Positions 8,308-17,689 of a stretch of DNA of 33,299 nt are shown here, one piece after another. Source of the stretch: JBQDBK01 sp052090825 (GTDB lineage Bacteria; Bacillota; Clostridia; Tissierellales; Peptoniphilaceae); assembly GCA_052090825.1 (NCBI GenBank), contig JBQDBK010000014.1, positions 1 to 33,299 on the forward strand. Direction: 5' to 3'. Within the stretch, counting starts at the first letter, position 1. Each line of letters starts with the position of its first letter. The notes under the pieces are model-generated. The model worked only from the letters and a program-made list of their open reading frames with translations, searched no databases and was not told the origin of the DNA. A program made the translations under genes and the position numbers.

Positions 8308-11300
8308 TTATTTAATTGTTGCTGCCATAATTTCCTTATAAGCCCAATGGTCTGTTGATAAATCATTGAATTTAACTATTTCTTTTTTAGTACAATTTTC
8401 AATTCCAAATGCACGATTTAACATAACAACACATTCTGCACGAGTTATTTCCTTATCTCCCCTAAAGCTTCCATCTGGGTATCCACTAACTATTCCTTTG
8501 CTTGTGCATTTTTCTATAGCTTCTTTAGCCCAATAATCTGATGTTACATCTGAAAATCCTTTAGTTCCAGATTTTAAATCTAGTATTTTTACAAGCATAG
8601 TTACAAATTCTGCACGTGTAACTGATTTTTCTCCTCTAAATGTTCCATCTGGATAACCATTAATTATTCCTAATCCAACAAGTTTCTCAACATCATTTGA
8701 ATACCACTTATCCGCTGCAAGATCCTTAAATTCATTTTTAATATTTGAATTTTCTAATATTACTCTTGAAAGTATTGAACTTATTTCTCCACGTGTCATA
8801 CTCTTTTCTGGTCTGAATGTATTATCAACATAACCTTTTATAAAACCTTTAGTTTTTAATTCAGGATTTATAGTAACATTCTTAAATGTGGATTTTACTT
8901 CTTTGTTTTTATTTTCAACTGGTTTATTTTTTACTTCTTCTATTTTTTTGACTGGCCAAACATAGTTATTATTATGATTTTTCTTTGTACTTTCATTATT
9001 ATCTTTGTCTGTATTATTTATTGAAGTATCATCTTTTACAAAATCCCAACTTCCCATAAACTCTACGTCTGTTCCATTTATTTGTTTTGTTAATGAATCC
9101 CAACCTTTAAATATCCAAACTCCATCATATACTCTGACTATTGTTTTACTTAAGCTTTTAGCATTCACAATTGAATTGTTTTTTAGTTCAATTTCTTGGT
9201 TAGGTTTTAATTCCAATACTTCTATAGGAAGTTTTCTATCAATTAGGCTTACAAATTTATAATTTACATTAAATTTCTTTTCTGAAGGTTTTTCATCTTC
9301 CACTGGATTTTCTTCTGAGCTTCCTGTCCAATTAAAAATTATATCGGCTTCAGGATTATATCCATCCATTCCAGCAATGCTGAATTTAACAGTTAATTTA
9401 TTTACTTTATCTTTTAAAGTAAATTTAACCTCTTGTCCATACTCTCCATCTACTTCTTTAACATTTGCTATTTGCTTATATCCATCAGTTAAAATTTCTA
9501 ATCCATTAATTTGTCCCTTTTTCTGCCCAATGTTCATCTCTTTAAACAATAGAGTAACTTCATATTTTCCATCTTTTTCAACTATTGATGCTTTATGATT
9601 TATTATATTGTTTACAACTGAAGGAATATCTTCACCTTTTTTACTTGATTTTACTGAGATGTCATATTCTTTATTATCTGTTGGAACATCTTCTCCTGGT
9701 ACTTCTGTCCAATTAAATATAATATCAGCTGTTGGAGCATAATCTCCCATTGCAGGTACCATAAACTTAGCATTTAACTTATTTACTTTATCTTTCAAAG
9801 TAAATGTTACCTTTTGATCATATTCTCCACCTATTTCTTGAATTGTAGCAACTTGTTCATAGCCATTAGATAGAATTTCTAATCCACCAATTTTACCTAC
9901 CGTTTCTCCTATTTTAATTCCTTTAAATAATAAAGTAACTTGATATTGTCCATCTTTTTCAACTATAGATGCCTTGTGATTTATTCCTTTATTTACTATA
10001 GAATCTTCTTCTGTTCCTTCTCTGTTTACTCTTACCGGAATAGTATATTCTTTATTGTTTTCTGGGGTTTCTTCAACATTTCCCGCCACTGCATCCACGC
10101 TAAACTCGGCTAATTTTATTCTCTTATTTAAGAAATTAAAACTATATAAAGATTTTACTAGCTTATAATTATCTCCTGTTTTCATTGAACTATCTTCAAA
10201 TGTTTGAGAAATACCCTCTACATTTCTATTATTAGTTATCTCTTTAATTAACTTTCCATTTTTATATATTTTAGTTTCAACATCCCAACTTTTCCTCATC
10301 TTTTTATTTAGGATTTCTACAATAGCTTGACTGCGATCTAAATCTCTTGAAACATCATTGTGGTCTCTACCTTTTTTATCAAGATAGTCTTTAAACTGAT
10401 CTACTGATTTAAATACATCTTCACCACCATAGTATGTTGAATCTCCAAGGTCCCAATAATAAAGTTCTAACACATCTAATTCAGAATTTAATTTTAATTT
10501 TTTATTCTCAGCTAAAAGACTTGCATGAATACTTCCTTTTTGAGGATAATAAACATCTACCTCATCTTCAAATGTTACACCTAATCTTTTTAATTTGATT
10601 TTTTCTTGTTCAGATAAATTTTCATCTAAATAATTTAAATTTAAAGATAAATAGGATATCGATTTTTTATTTTTAGAATTTTCTACTAAACTTATAAGTT
10701 TATCCGTAGGAAATTCTTTTAAATTATTCATTTTTAATTTTAAATCTATATTATTTGATATTCTATTCTCATTTGCTGATTCTACTAACCCTTCTAACAG
10801 CTTAATTGGAACTCTATCAATTTCATTAGCTTCAAAATCAGCTATTTTTAAACTCTTAAAGTAATAACCTTCTGGTATAGATTTAATACGATTATTTCTT
10901 GCTCTTAATATTTTTAACCCCTTTGCATTTTTCAAACTAGTTGGTAAAGATGATAAATCATTATGCCATATTTCTAATTGTTCCAAATACTTATTATTTT
11001 CGAATAAACCATCAGGTAGTTCTTTTAAATTTTCATTTCCATATAAATGTATTTCTTTTAAATTTGTATTATTTTGGAAAAGTCCTTCTGGAATATTTTC
11101 TATTGGAGTTTCATTAATAGCTACTACTTCTAACCATTTATTAGTCTTAAATAAACCATCAGGTAAAGATTTAATGGGATTACCTTCTAAATCTACCATT
11201 TTTAAATTTTTTGCTCCATTAAAAGTATTTTGACCTATTTCTGATATATCATTTCCTGACATATGAAGATATTTTAAATTACTTGCTTTAGAAAATAAAT

Positions 11301-11373
11301 TATCTGGCAATTTTCTTACATTATTACCTTCTAAATTTATTGAATCTACTCCCGGTCCTAAATCTTTTAGCAT
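8308..11373 (-). CDS. Shr-like haemoprotein receptor, C-terminal part: LRR, two NEAT domains, SHIRT, three SLH
   Basis: A 1021-residue frame that is the second part of the gene starting at 14558. Order: leucine-rich repeats (1-250, e.g. LPDGLFKTNKWLEVV), a mixed region (about 290-430), NEAT-like domain A (about 440-555), NEAT-like domain B (565-685, highly similar to A), a SHIRT-type domain (about 700-780, ending in a WIFKGWD...FMGSWDF pattern), a charged linker, and three SLH repeats (840-1021; GYVDNTFRPEKSMTRGE, GYPDGTFRGEKSVTRAE, GYPDGSFRGDKEITRAE). SLH repeats bind the pyruvylated cell-wall polymer. The real reading enters from upstream (TPEELQTGSSDTKKADWPG), not at the ATG at 11373. With one base restored near 11480 the whole gene encodes about 2083 residues. 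Confidence 0.85.
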   Translation of the reverse strand: MLKDLGPGVDSINLEGNNVRKLPDNLFSKASNLKYLHMSGNDISEIGQNTFNGAKNLKMVDLEGNPIKSLPDGLFKTNKWLEVVAINETPIENIPEGLFQNNTNLKEIHLYGNENLKELPDGLFENNKYLEQLEIWHNDLSSLPTSLKNAKGLKILRARNNRIKSIPEGYYFKSLKIADFEANEIDRVPIKLLEGLVESANENRISNNIDLKLKMNNLKEFPTDKLISLVENSKNKKSISYLSLNLNYLDENLSEQEKIKLKRLGVTFEDEVDVYYPQKGSIHASLLAENKKLKLNSELDVLELYYWDLGDSTYYGGEDVFKSVDQFKDYLDKKGRDHNDVSRDLDRSQAIVEILNKKMRKSWDVETKIYKNGKLIKEITNNRNVEGISQTFEDSSMKTGDNYKLVKSLYSFNFLNKRIKLAEFSVDAVAGNVEETPENNKEYTIPVRVNREGTEEDSIVNKGINHKASIVEKDGQYQVTLLFKGIKIGETVGKIGGLEILSNGYEQVATIQEIGGEYDQKVTFTLKDKVNKLNAKFMVPAMGDYAPTADIIFNWTEVPGEDVPTDNKEYDISVKSSKKGEDIPSVVNNIINHKASIVEKDGKYEVTLLFKEMNIGQKKGQINGLEILTDGYKQIANVKEVDGEYGQEVKFTLKDKVNKLTVKFSIAGMDGYNPEADIIFNWTGSSEENPVEDEKPSEKKFNVNYKFVSLIDRKLPIEVLELKPNQEIELKNNSIVNAKSLSKTIVRVYDGVWIFKGWDSLTKQINGTDVEFMGSWDFVKDDTSINNTDKDNNESTKKNHNNNYVWPVKKIEEVKNKPVENKNKEVKSTFKNVTINPELKTKGFIKGYVDNTFRPEKSMTRGEISSILSRVILENSNIKNEFKDLAADKWYSNDVEKLVGLGIINGYPDGTFRGEKSVTRAEFVTMLVKILDLKSGTKGFSDVTSDYWAKEAIEKCTSKGIVSGYPDGSFRGDKEITRAECVVMLNRAFGIENCTKKEIVKFNDLSTDHWAYKEIMAATIK

Positions 11374-11405
11374 ACTAATATCAACAAGACCTAATCCCTG
11401 TAAAT

Positions 11406-14400
11406 CTAAAGCATGACTTGGTTTCCCTGGCCAATCTGCTTTCTTAGTATCTGAACTTCCTGTTTGTAATTCTTCCGGAGTATGGTTCCATCTTTATTTA
11501 AATCAAATCCAGCTTGAATCAAAGCTTCTATAAGTCTATTATCATTTTCCGCCTCTGCAGTTTCTCTATTCTCTATTATTTCATAATTTGTAAAACCTTC
11601 TGTTGCCTTTTGATTAAATACTAAGTCAAATCCATTATATAAGGCATAGTTTCCAGTATCATTTTCACTTGCGCCTATTGTTACAAGAACTTTTGAATCT
11701 AATATTTTGTCTATATTCTTTAATGTTACAGAATATTCTACGTCTACATCTCTTCCTTTAGCATCTTTTTTTATAACTTTACGTTCTAATTTTTTATATT
11801 GTCCATCTTCTTTTATTACAAAGTCTACTAATTGAGAGGCATGTTTATAGTTTAAAAAAGATATTGTTTTATTTTCACCTTCAACTACTAATTTTGCTTT
11901 CTTGTCAAAAAAAGTTACCATGGAAGATAAATTTTCTTCTCCTGTTTTCCCGGATTGATAAGCTTTAAATCCTAATGTATAAACCCCATCTTTTAAATTT
12001 CCTATATTCAAAGAATTTTCACTTTCTTTGTTTACTATTATAGTTACTTTAACTTCTCTAATTTCTCCAGTAGGATATTTAACTACTACTACAGCCTCTT
12101 CATTTCCTATTTCAGATGTAGTAATTTCTTCTTTCCAACTATACTTAGTATCATTTGGCAAAGAATCTGAATTTCCAATTGCGGTTTTAGCATCTGGTAA
12201 TTGTGCATTTTGATTTACTGAAATATTTTTCCCGATTGGCTCAACTATATTACTTTCTTCTACTTGGTTTTCTATAGTAGATCCATCTATAAATTCAATT
12301 TTAACTTTTATAGGGTCTTTTAATTTTGCTGCTTCTATTACCCCCTCTCCAAATGACTGTATTAAATCATCTGTAGATGAAACATAAAAATTATCTTTAT
12401 AAGAAAATTCTTCTCCGTTTACTATGATATTTTTAATTTTCTTTTTAGCCTCATTAAAATCTTTGAAAGAAGGATTTATTTTTATCTTTAACGAATCATT
12501 ACTATATCCCCCAATAATAGCTTCTTCTACTGTCTTTCCATCTGCTATTTCCCCTGTATTTTCTTCTTTTACAAATACACTTACAGTTTTTTCTTTAGGA
12601 GTAAATGTAAATCCTTCTTTATCTAAACTTACGCTAATTTTTTCGCCATTTTCTTTTGTGATTTCATTAATGCTTAGCTTATATTTTCCTATTCCTGTCT
12701 TTTCTAAATTTACTTTTTTTGCTCCAACTAAGGTAATATCCTCTTTCTTTAAATCTATTGCTTTATTTAAAGTTATAGTTAGCTCTGTAGTTGTTTCTGT
12801 ATTAGATGCTCCATTGGCTACTAGAGATTCGAAATTTACTTTTTCTTTTTGTTTTTCTTCTACTACTTTTATCTCTGCGTCTAATGTGGATTTGGATCCA
12901 TCTTCAAAAGTTACTTCTATCTGTGCTTGCTTATTTCCTGCTGACTTAGTATCTACTTCACCCTTCCACATAGCAGAAGTTGCATGAATATCTGCATAAT
13001 TTACAATTACATCCTTAGCATCTGGTAGCTCTCCATTTAAAGATACAAGTATTTCGTCTTTAACTATCGGATTATATTTCTCATTATCTTTAGGTAATTC
13101 TATTGCCCCATTATATTTTATAAGTGAATTATCATCAAAATTCACTTTAATATCTATTATATTTGAATTACTTTCAACTACTGAAATTACGTCATCATCA
13201 TTAGTGGAAATATAATCTCTGTATTTAGACCAAGTAAATATATCTTTATCAAAAGCATTTCCATTAATTACAAAATTTGTTACTTTTTCAAATTGTTCTT
13301 TTGTTAGTTTTGGATTTGTTGTCATTTGTAACTCTTTTATCCCTCCACTTTTTGTAAATTTTGCTTTTGTAATGTTTTTGTCTTTTGCAATTCCATTTGG
13401 ATTTTCTTCTTCAGCCATAGCTTTTTCATACTTTATTACTGAGTTGTCCTCAAAGAAAATTTTAATTTCTATTTTCCCTGAATGGTTTTTAAAGGCATTA
13501 TTTACTTCTTCATTATCACTAATATAGATGTATTCTTTCCATTTAGACCAAGTAAATATGTCTTTATTAAAAGATTTTCCATTAATTACAAAACTTGTGA
13601 TTTTTTCAAACTGATCTTTTGTCAGTTTTGGGTTTGTTGTCATTTGTAACTCTTTTACCCCTCCACTTTTTGTAAATTTTGCTTTTGTGATTTTTTTGTC
13701 TTTTGCAATTCCATTTGGATTTTCTTCTATTGTAGGTTCATCTTCTACAATTTTCTCTATTGGTCCATCATAGTTATCTGATTGAAAAATTAATTTTTCT
13801 CCACCTTTAAAGGATACGGCAACTCTATGTCCATGACTGCCTTCTACATTTCTTTTTGCCTGAGCTTCTCTATTTGTGAAATCTTTTACTGCTTGTTTCC
13901 CATAAGTTGCCACATCAAATACAATGTATTCTCCTTCATAAAGAACAAACGAATTACCACCATCTGTATCTTTCATTTTAACATTTTTGCCATCTATACT
14001 TACAGACTCTACCATGCTCATCAAGTTAAATAAATTTACTCCTCCACCTGCATTAAGCATAATGGCGATTCCATCTTTATATTCTCCTAGTTCTTGACCA
14101 TTGACTATCATGGATTTTCCATAGGTTTTTTTCTCTATTCCACTAATCTGTACAATGTCCTCTATTGCATCTTTGCTTTCATCTTTATATACAAATTCAA
14201 CTGCTCCATAACCTATAGTTTGTATTTTTATTAAATTATTTTTAAACAGATTTGGTATTCCGCTCAATATTACTTCTTTATCATTTTTTATTATAGATCC
14301 TTCGCCTTCTCCTAATCCAAATTTTTTACCATTTATGGTTACGTAAGAAACATTAGCTGCAATACTTTTACTATCAAAAGTTAGAATAAGTTTGTCTCCA

Positions 14401-14558
14401 TCCTCTCTAACTGTAGGTTCTGTTATTTTTGCCTTTTCACTCTCTAATTTATAGGCTATTTCATCAGCGTAAACACTTGTTGGTATTGTAGTTGCTATAG
14501 TTGTTGATAGCATTGATGCCGCTAAAAGAAATACCGTTGGTTTTTGAATTTTTTTCAT
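11406..14558 (-). CDS. Shr-like haemoprotein receptor, N-terminal part: haemoglobin-interacting repeats, Rib-like and NEAT domains
   Basis: A 1050-residue frame with a signal peptide (1-31, ending SVYA). Four or more DUF1533/haemoglobin-interacting-like units follow. Two of them (about 279-385 and 386-492) are near-identical tandem copies sharing KELQMTTNPKLTK. Rib-like domains lie at about 495-575 and 773-850 (MWKGEVDTKSAGN). A NEAT domain (about 853-990, DGVYTLGFKAY ... SMVTFFDKKAKL) and an EF-hand-like DLNKDGTI complete it. The architecture of interacting domains, NEAT, EF-hand, LRR and NEAT is that of streptococcal Shr, which binds haemoglobin and passes haem to Shp. The frame ends 28 codons after a one-base loss. 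GAGGAG and a two-base gap link it to the gene upstream. Confidence 0.85.
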   Translation of the reverse strand: MKKIQKPTVFLLAASMLSTTIATTIPTSVYADEIAYKLESEKAKITEPTVREDGDKLILTFDSKSIAANVSYVTINGKKFGLGEGEGSIIKNDKEVILSGIPNLFKNNLIKIQTIGYGAVEFVYKDESKDAIEDIVQISGIEKKTYGKSMIVNGQELGEYKDGIAIMLNAGGGVNLFNLMSMVESVSIDGKNVKMKDTDGGNSFVLYEGEYIVFDVATYGKQAVKDFTNREAQAKRNVEGSHGHRVAVSFKGGEKLIFQSDNYDGPIEKIVEDEPTIEENPNGIAKDKKITKAKFTKSGGVKELQMTTNPKLTKDQFEKITSFVINGKSFNKDIFTWSKWKEYIYISDNEEVNNAFKNHSGKIEIKIFFEDNSVIKYEKAMAEEENPNGIAKDKNITKAKFTKSGGIKELQMTTNPKLTKEQFEKVTNFVINGNAFDKDIFTWSKYRDYISTNDDDVISVVESNSNIIDIKVNFDDNSLIKYNGAIELPKDNEKYNPIVKDEILVSLNGELPDAKDVIVNYADIHATSAMWKGEVDTKSAGNKQAQIEVTFEDGSKSTLDAEIKVVEEKQKEKVNFESLVANGASNTETTTELTITLNKAIDLKKEDITLVGAKKVNLEKTGIGKYKLSINEITKENGEKISVSLDKEGFTFTPKEKTVSVFVKEENTGEIADGKTVEEAIIGGYSNDSLKIKINPSFKDFNEAKKKIKNIIVNGEEFSYKDNFYVSSTDDLIQSFGEGVIEAAKLKDPIKVKIEFIDGSTIENQVEESNIVEPIGKNISVNQNAQLPDAKTAIGNSDSLPNDTKYSWKEEITTSEIGNEEAVVVVKYPTGEIREVKVTIIVNKESENSLNIGNLKDGVYTLGFKAYQSGKTGEENLSSMVTFFDKKAKLVVEGENKTISFLNYKHASQLVDFVIKEDGQYKKLERKVIKKDAKGRDVDVEYSVTLKNIDKILDSKVLVTIGASENDTGNYALYNGFDLVFNQKATEGFTNYEIIENRETAEAENDNRLIEALIQAGFDLNKDGTILRKNYKQEVQILRKQIGQGNQVML
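13090..13725 (-). repeat. Two tandem 318-bp repeats inside the Shr-like gene
   Basis: The segments around 13321-13407 and 13639-13725 are almost identical at DNA level and 318 bp (106 codons) apart. They encode two successive haemoglobin-interacting-like units. The near-identity suggests recent duplication or gene conversion, so copy number could vary between strains. Confidence 0.75.
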
Positions 14559-14560
14559 TT

Positions 14561-15424
14561 TTACTCCTCTATTTTTTCAATTTTAATTGTCCTTGTATCT
14601 GCTTTCCAATCTACCTTTGCTCCTGATATCTCTGCTATTGCTCTTAATGGTACAAAAGTTCTACTATCTTTTATTACTGCTGGAGAATCTAATTTTAAAA
14701 TGCTTCCATCAGATTTTTTTATTTCCACTTTCCCTATCTGAAGTTCTATTTTCCCAACATTTTCTCCCACAACAACAGTTTTTGTATCTGCTTTCCAATC
14801 TACTTTTAATCCCAAAGCTTCTGAAATGAACCTTACAGGAACCATAGTTCTTCCATTCTCTATATAGGGTTTTACCTCCATTGTAACCTCTTTAGCATTT
14901 ACCATTATTTTTATATCATTTGGCGATACCTTCTTTTCTGTTTTTGTTTCCACTTTAGAAGTTAGCTCTTTAGCATTTGTCCAATCAAACTTTAATATTG
15001 CTTTTTGCTCTCCTGATCCTGGTCCACCTCCTGTAATGACATCCATTGCATCTACCCAAATAGCTATCTCTATTTTTTGTTCTTTTTCCTTACTTCTAAC
15101 AATTGTAAACCTGTTATTTCCTCCATCTTTTTCTACTTTAGATTCCGTTCTATTATCTCCATCTAATGCAAAAAGATTAGTTATATTACCCTTTGTATTC
15201 ATAAAATCCATAGGTTTAAATACAATAAAATATTTATATTCATTTCCTTCTTCTATAACAACAGCTTTTCTATCTATAGATTGATCTGCCATAGATTTTT
15301 TACCTTGAATTGAATAATGCATAACTTCTACTGGTACTTCATATTTCTTTGGAGCTGATGCCAATACATTTTCAGATACCAACATTAGCATAGCTATAAA
15401 AACTACTGAGAATATTTTTTTCAT
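14561..15424 (-). CDS. Secreted NEAT-domain protein with copper-amine-oxidase-like C-terminal domain
   Basis: A 287-residue protein with a signal peptide (1-22, ending NVLA). One NEAT-like haem-binding domain follows at about 27-150 (YEVPVEVMHYS ... KKSMADQSI ... IAIWVDAMDVITGG ... KAILKFDW). The C-terminal half (about 165-287) has two copies of the stalk-like domain known from the N-terminus of copper amine oxidases (ENGRTMVPVRFISEALG and DSRTFVPLRAIAEISG), common in clostridial surface proteins and probably an attachment module. There is no catalytic amine-oxidase domain, LPXTG or SLH. It starts 16 bp after the NEAT-SLH gene ends and is followed two bases later by the Shr-like gene. Likely role: short-range haem carrier at the cell wall. 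Confidence 0.85.
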   Translation of the reverse strand: MKKIFSVVFIAMLMLVSENVLASAPKKYEVPVEVMHYSIQGKKSMADQSIDRKAVVIEEGNEYKYFIVFKPMDFMNTKGNITNLFALDGDNRTESKVEKDGGNNRFTIVRSKEKEQKIEIAIWVDAMDVITGGGPGSGEQKAILKFDWTNAKELTSKVETKTEKKVSPNDIKIMVNAKEVTMEVKPYIENGRTMVPVRFISEALGLKVDWKADTKTVVVGENVGKIELQIGKVEIKKSDGSILKLDSPAVIKDSRTFVPLRAIAEISGAKVDWKADTRTIKIEKIEE

Positions 15425-15440
15425 AATTTGCTCCTTTATA

Positions 15441-17660
15441 TCATTTTTCCATGTTAAATAAGATTTGTGCTACTTGGGCTCTAGTAAATTCTGTTTTAGG
15501 ACTGAAGTTACCATCTCCCATTCCAGAAATTATTCCTAATCTTGCCATTTCGTCTACTGAATTTTTTGCCCATGATGATATATTCTTTTCATCCTTGAAC
15601 TTAATACTTTCTATTTTAACTTTAGAGTATGATTTAAATTTATTGATGTAGTTTAAAGTTATTACTGCCATTTGTTCTCTTGTTAAAACATCATTTGGTT
15701 TAAATTCATTACTTCCCATTCCAGACACTATCCCTAATTCCGATGCCCAATTTATATACTCTGTGTAGAATTTGTTATTCTCAACATCCTTGAATTTATT
15801 ATTTTTATATTTATTTTTATCAACTTTTTGCATTCTTCCAAGTACTGTAACAAATTCTCCTCTTGTTATAGCTCTTTCTGGGTCAAATTTATTATTTCCT
15901 ACTCCTTTGAAATAACCTTTTTTACTAACATACTCTATAGCCTCTTTAGCCCAATGACCATTTATATCAATATAAGTTAGCTCAGAATTATTTTCCCCTT
16001 TCGAAATTTCTTTTGCATTGTTCCAATCAAATTTTAGAATTGCTTCTTGCTCTCCTGATCCAGCTTTTCCTCCCATAATTTGATCCATAACATCTACCCA
16101 AATTGCAATTTTAATTTCTTCAGCTTTAGATGGTAATACAAAACTCCAAATTCCACCACCTTCATTTTTAGCTTCTTTCTTTGTTTCATCATAATAGAAT
16201 AATTTTGTTAAATGACCATTTAATTTTTGTCCACCAAATTCTTTATCTATCGCTTTAAACTCTACATAATATTTGTAGTTTCCATCTTTCTGTTTTTCAA
16301 CTTTTGCTGGTGAAACTAAAGCTGAGGCAGCCATAGACTTCCCACCACCAATTTTATTTAAGTTAACTGGTACTTGAAATACTTTTTCGACTCCATCTTT
16401 TTTATCGTCAGCATTTTTCTTAACTAATTTATTTATAGATTCATTTAAATTTTTAATAGCCTTATTTATATTTTCATCGCTTGCATTTCTATCATTATAA
16501 ACTTTCTTTGCTTCATTTAATGAATTGGTAAGTTTATTCCAAGATTCTTTAGTGAAATTTTCTTCTAATAACTTTTCAGCATCTTTTATAGCATTTAATA
16601 AAAGTGCTTTATCTGAAATTTTAGTATTTTCATAATGTCCTGACCCATTAAATCTTAATCTTGCTTTTTGCGGTATCGGCATTGCATCTGTAGTCATTTC
16701 AACTAAAACATCTATTGGTCTTTCAATGACTTCTATAGGAAGTTCAAATATAAATCTACTTCCATTCTGACCAATGTATCTAGCTCCTGAAAGGACTCTT
16801 AAACTAACTAGTCTTCCAGTTATTCCTGAGAAATTAATTGATTGTGTTTCTATCTCAGCTATTGCTTTTCCATTTTCAACTCTTACTAAACTAGGCGATA
16901 CTATTGCTTTACTAGCCATAGACAAAGAATCTTCTCTTTCTTTTAGTAAAACTACTGAAATTCTAAATTCTTTTCCATTGTATTTACTATTTATATCTTC
17001 ATCTTTTGATAACCTGAAATCTCTTATAGCTTTTTTTAGATTATCTATAGCTGTATTTACTTCTTCTTGAGATTTAGAATTTTTATATACACTTTTTGCT
17101 AATTCAATTTGATTTTTTAAATCATTAAATGCCAAATCCGTTTTATTTCCTTTTTCAATTCTCTGTGCTATATCTAACTCTTCTCTTAACTTATTTTTAT
17201 TAATTGATTCTGATGGATCATTTGAATTTGGAACAAATTTAAGTCTTGCTTTTTGCGGTATCGGCATTGCATCTGTTGCCATCTCAACCTTTAAATAAGT
17301 TGTTTTTTTTACAATGTCTAAAGGAGCACTAAAGCTAAATACCTGACCCTCTCTTTTAGAAATCTCCTGAGTATCTAATATTTTAAGATTTATTAATTTC
17401 CCTTTTATATTTCCTAATTGTATTTCTTTAGTATTTAACTCAACTTTAACTTCACCATTACTTATCTTTACAGTAGCTGGAGATATTATAGCGTCTCCTG
17501 CCATAGAAGGTTTTTCTTCATTTTCTTTTACTAAGTAAACTGGTACTTTATAAACTTTTACATCTACAACATCATTTTTTGAATTATTGAATTTTACTAA
17601 AGCTTCTTGAAGTTCAGCCAAAGCCTTATTTATTTCTTCTTGGCTGTTTGAACTCTGCAA
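15441..17660 (-). CDS. Multi-NEAT/FIVAR/SLH surface protein, C-terminal part
   Basis: A 739-residue frame, the continuation of 17690-18481 after a frameshift at a seven-A run. It begins inside a FIVAR three-helix module (SSNSQEEINKALAELQEAL). NEAT-like domains lie at about 32-150, 230-345 and 425-550, separated by FIVAR modules (about 155-220, 350-420). Three SLH repeats follow at 560-739 (INGHWAKEAIEYVSKKGYFK, ITRGEF, LTREQM, FTRAQV). NEAT domains two and three both end MPIPQKARL-K/R-F, while the fourth has the MGGKAGSGEQEAILKFDW form. The protein would sit on the wall polymer through SLH and bind haem. It has no signal peptide of its own, which shows that the ATG at 17660 is not a true start. 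Confidence 0.85.
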   Translation of the reverse strand: MQSSNSQEEINKALAELQEALVKFNNSKNDVVDVKVYKVPVYLVKENEEKPSMAGDAIISPATVKISNGEVKVELNTKEIQLGNIKGKLINLKILDTQEISKREGQVFSFSAPLDIVKKTTYLKVEMATDAMPIPQKARLKFVPNSNDPSESINKNKLREELDIAQRIEKGNKTDLAFNDLKNQIELAKSVYKNSKSQEEVNTAIDNLKKAIRDFRLSKDEDINSKYNGKEFRISVVLLKEREDSLSMASKAIVSPSLVRVENGKAIAEIETQSINFSGITGRLVSLRVLSGARYIGQNGSRFIFELPIEVIERPIDVLVEMTTDAMPIPQKARLRFNGSGHYENTKISDKALLLNAIKDAEKLLEENFTKESWNKLTNSLNEAKKVYNDRNASDENINKAIKNLNESINKLVKKNADDKKDGVEKVFQVPVNLNKIGGGKSMAASALVSPAKVEKQKDGNYKYYVEFKAIDKEFGGQKLNGHLTKLFYYDETKKEAKNEGGGIWSFVLPSKAEEIKIAIWVDVMDQIMGGKAGSGEQEAILKFDWNNAKEISKGENNSELTYIDINGHWAKEAIEYVSKKGYFKGVGNNKFDPERAITRGEFVTVLGRMQKVDKNKYKNNKFKDVENNKFYTEYINWASELGIVSGMGSNEFKPNDVLTREQMAVITLNYINKFKSYSKVKIESIKFKDEKNISSWAKNSVDEMARLGIISGMGDGNFSPKTEFTRAQVAQILFNMEK

Positions 17661-17689
17661 AATATTTTTAGCTTTTTCTAGATTTTCCC

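Noticed and set aside
12424..12987. Plus-strand open frame of 187 codons and many like it inside minus-strand genes
   Set aside because: They are antisense shadows of the large surface-protein genes: hydrophobic low-complexity products rich in Ser, Phe and Leu, no ribosome sites, no family motifs.
13090..13725. CRISPR-like or other short spaced repeats
   Set aside because: The only repeats here are long in-frame domain copies. No short regularly spaced repeats with unique spacers were seen anywhere in the window.
14561..15424. Copper amine oxidase enzyme
   Set aside because: Only the stalk-like N-terminal domain type is present. There is no catalytic domain or topaquinone motif, so the protein is a NEAT carrier with a binding module.
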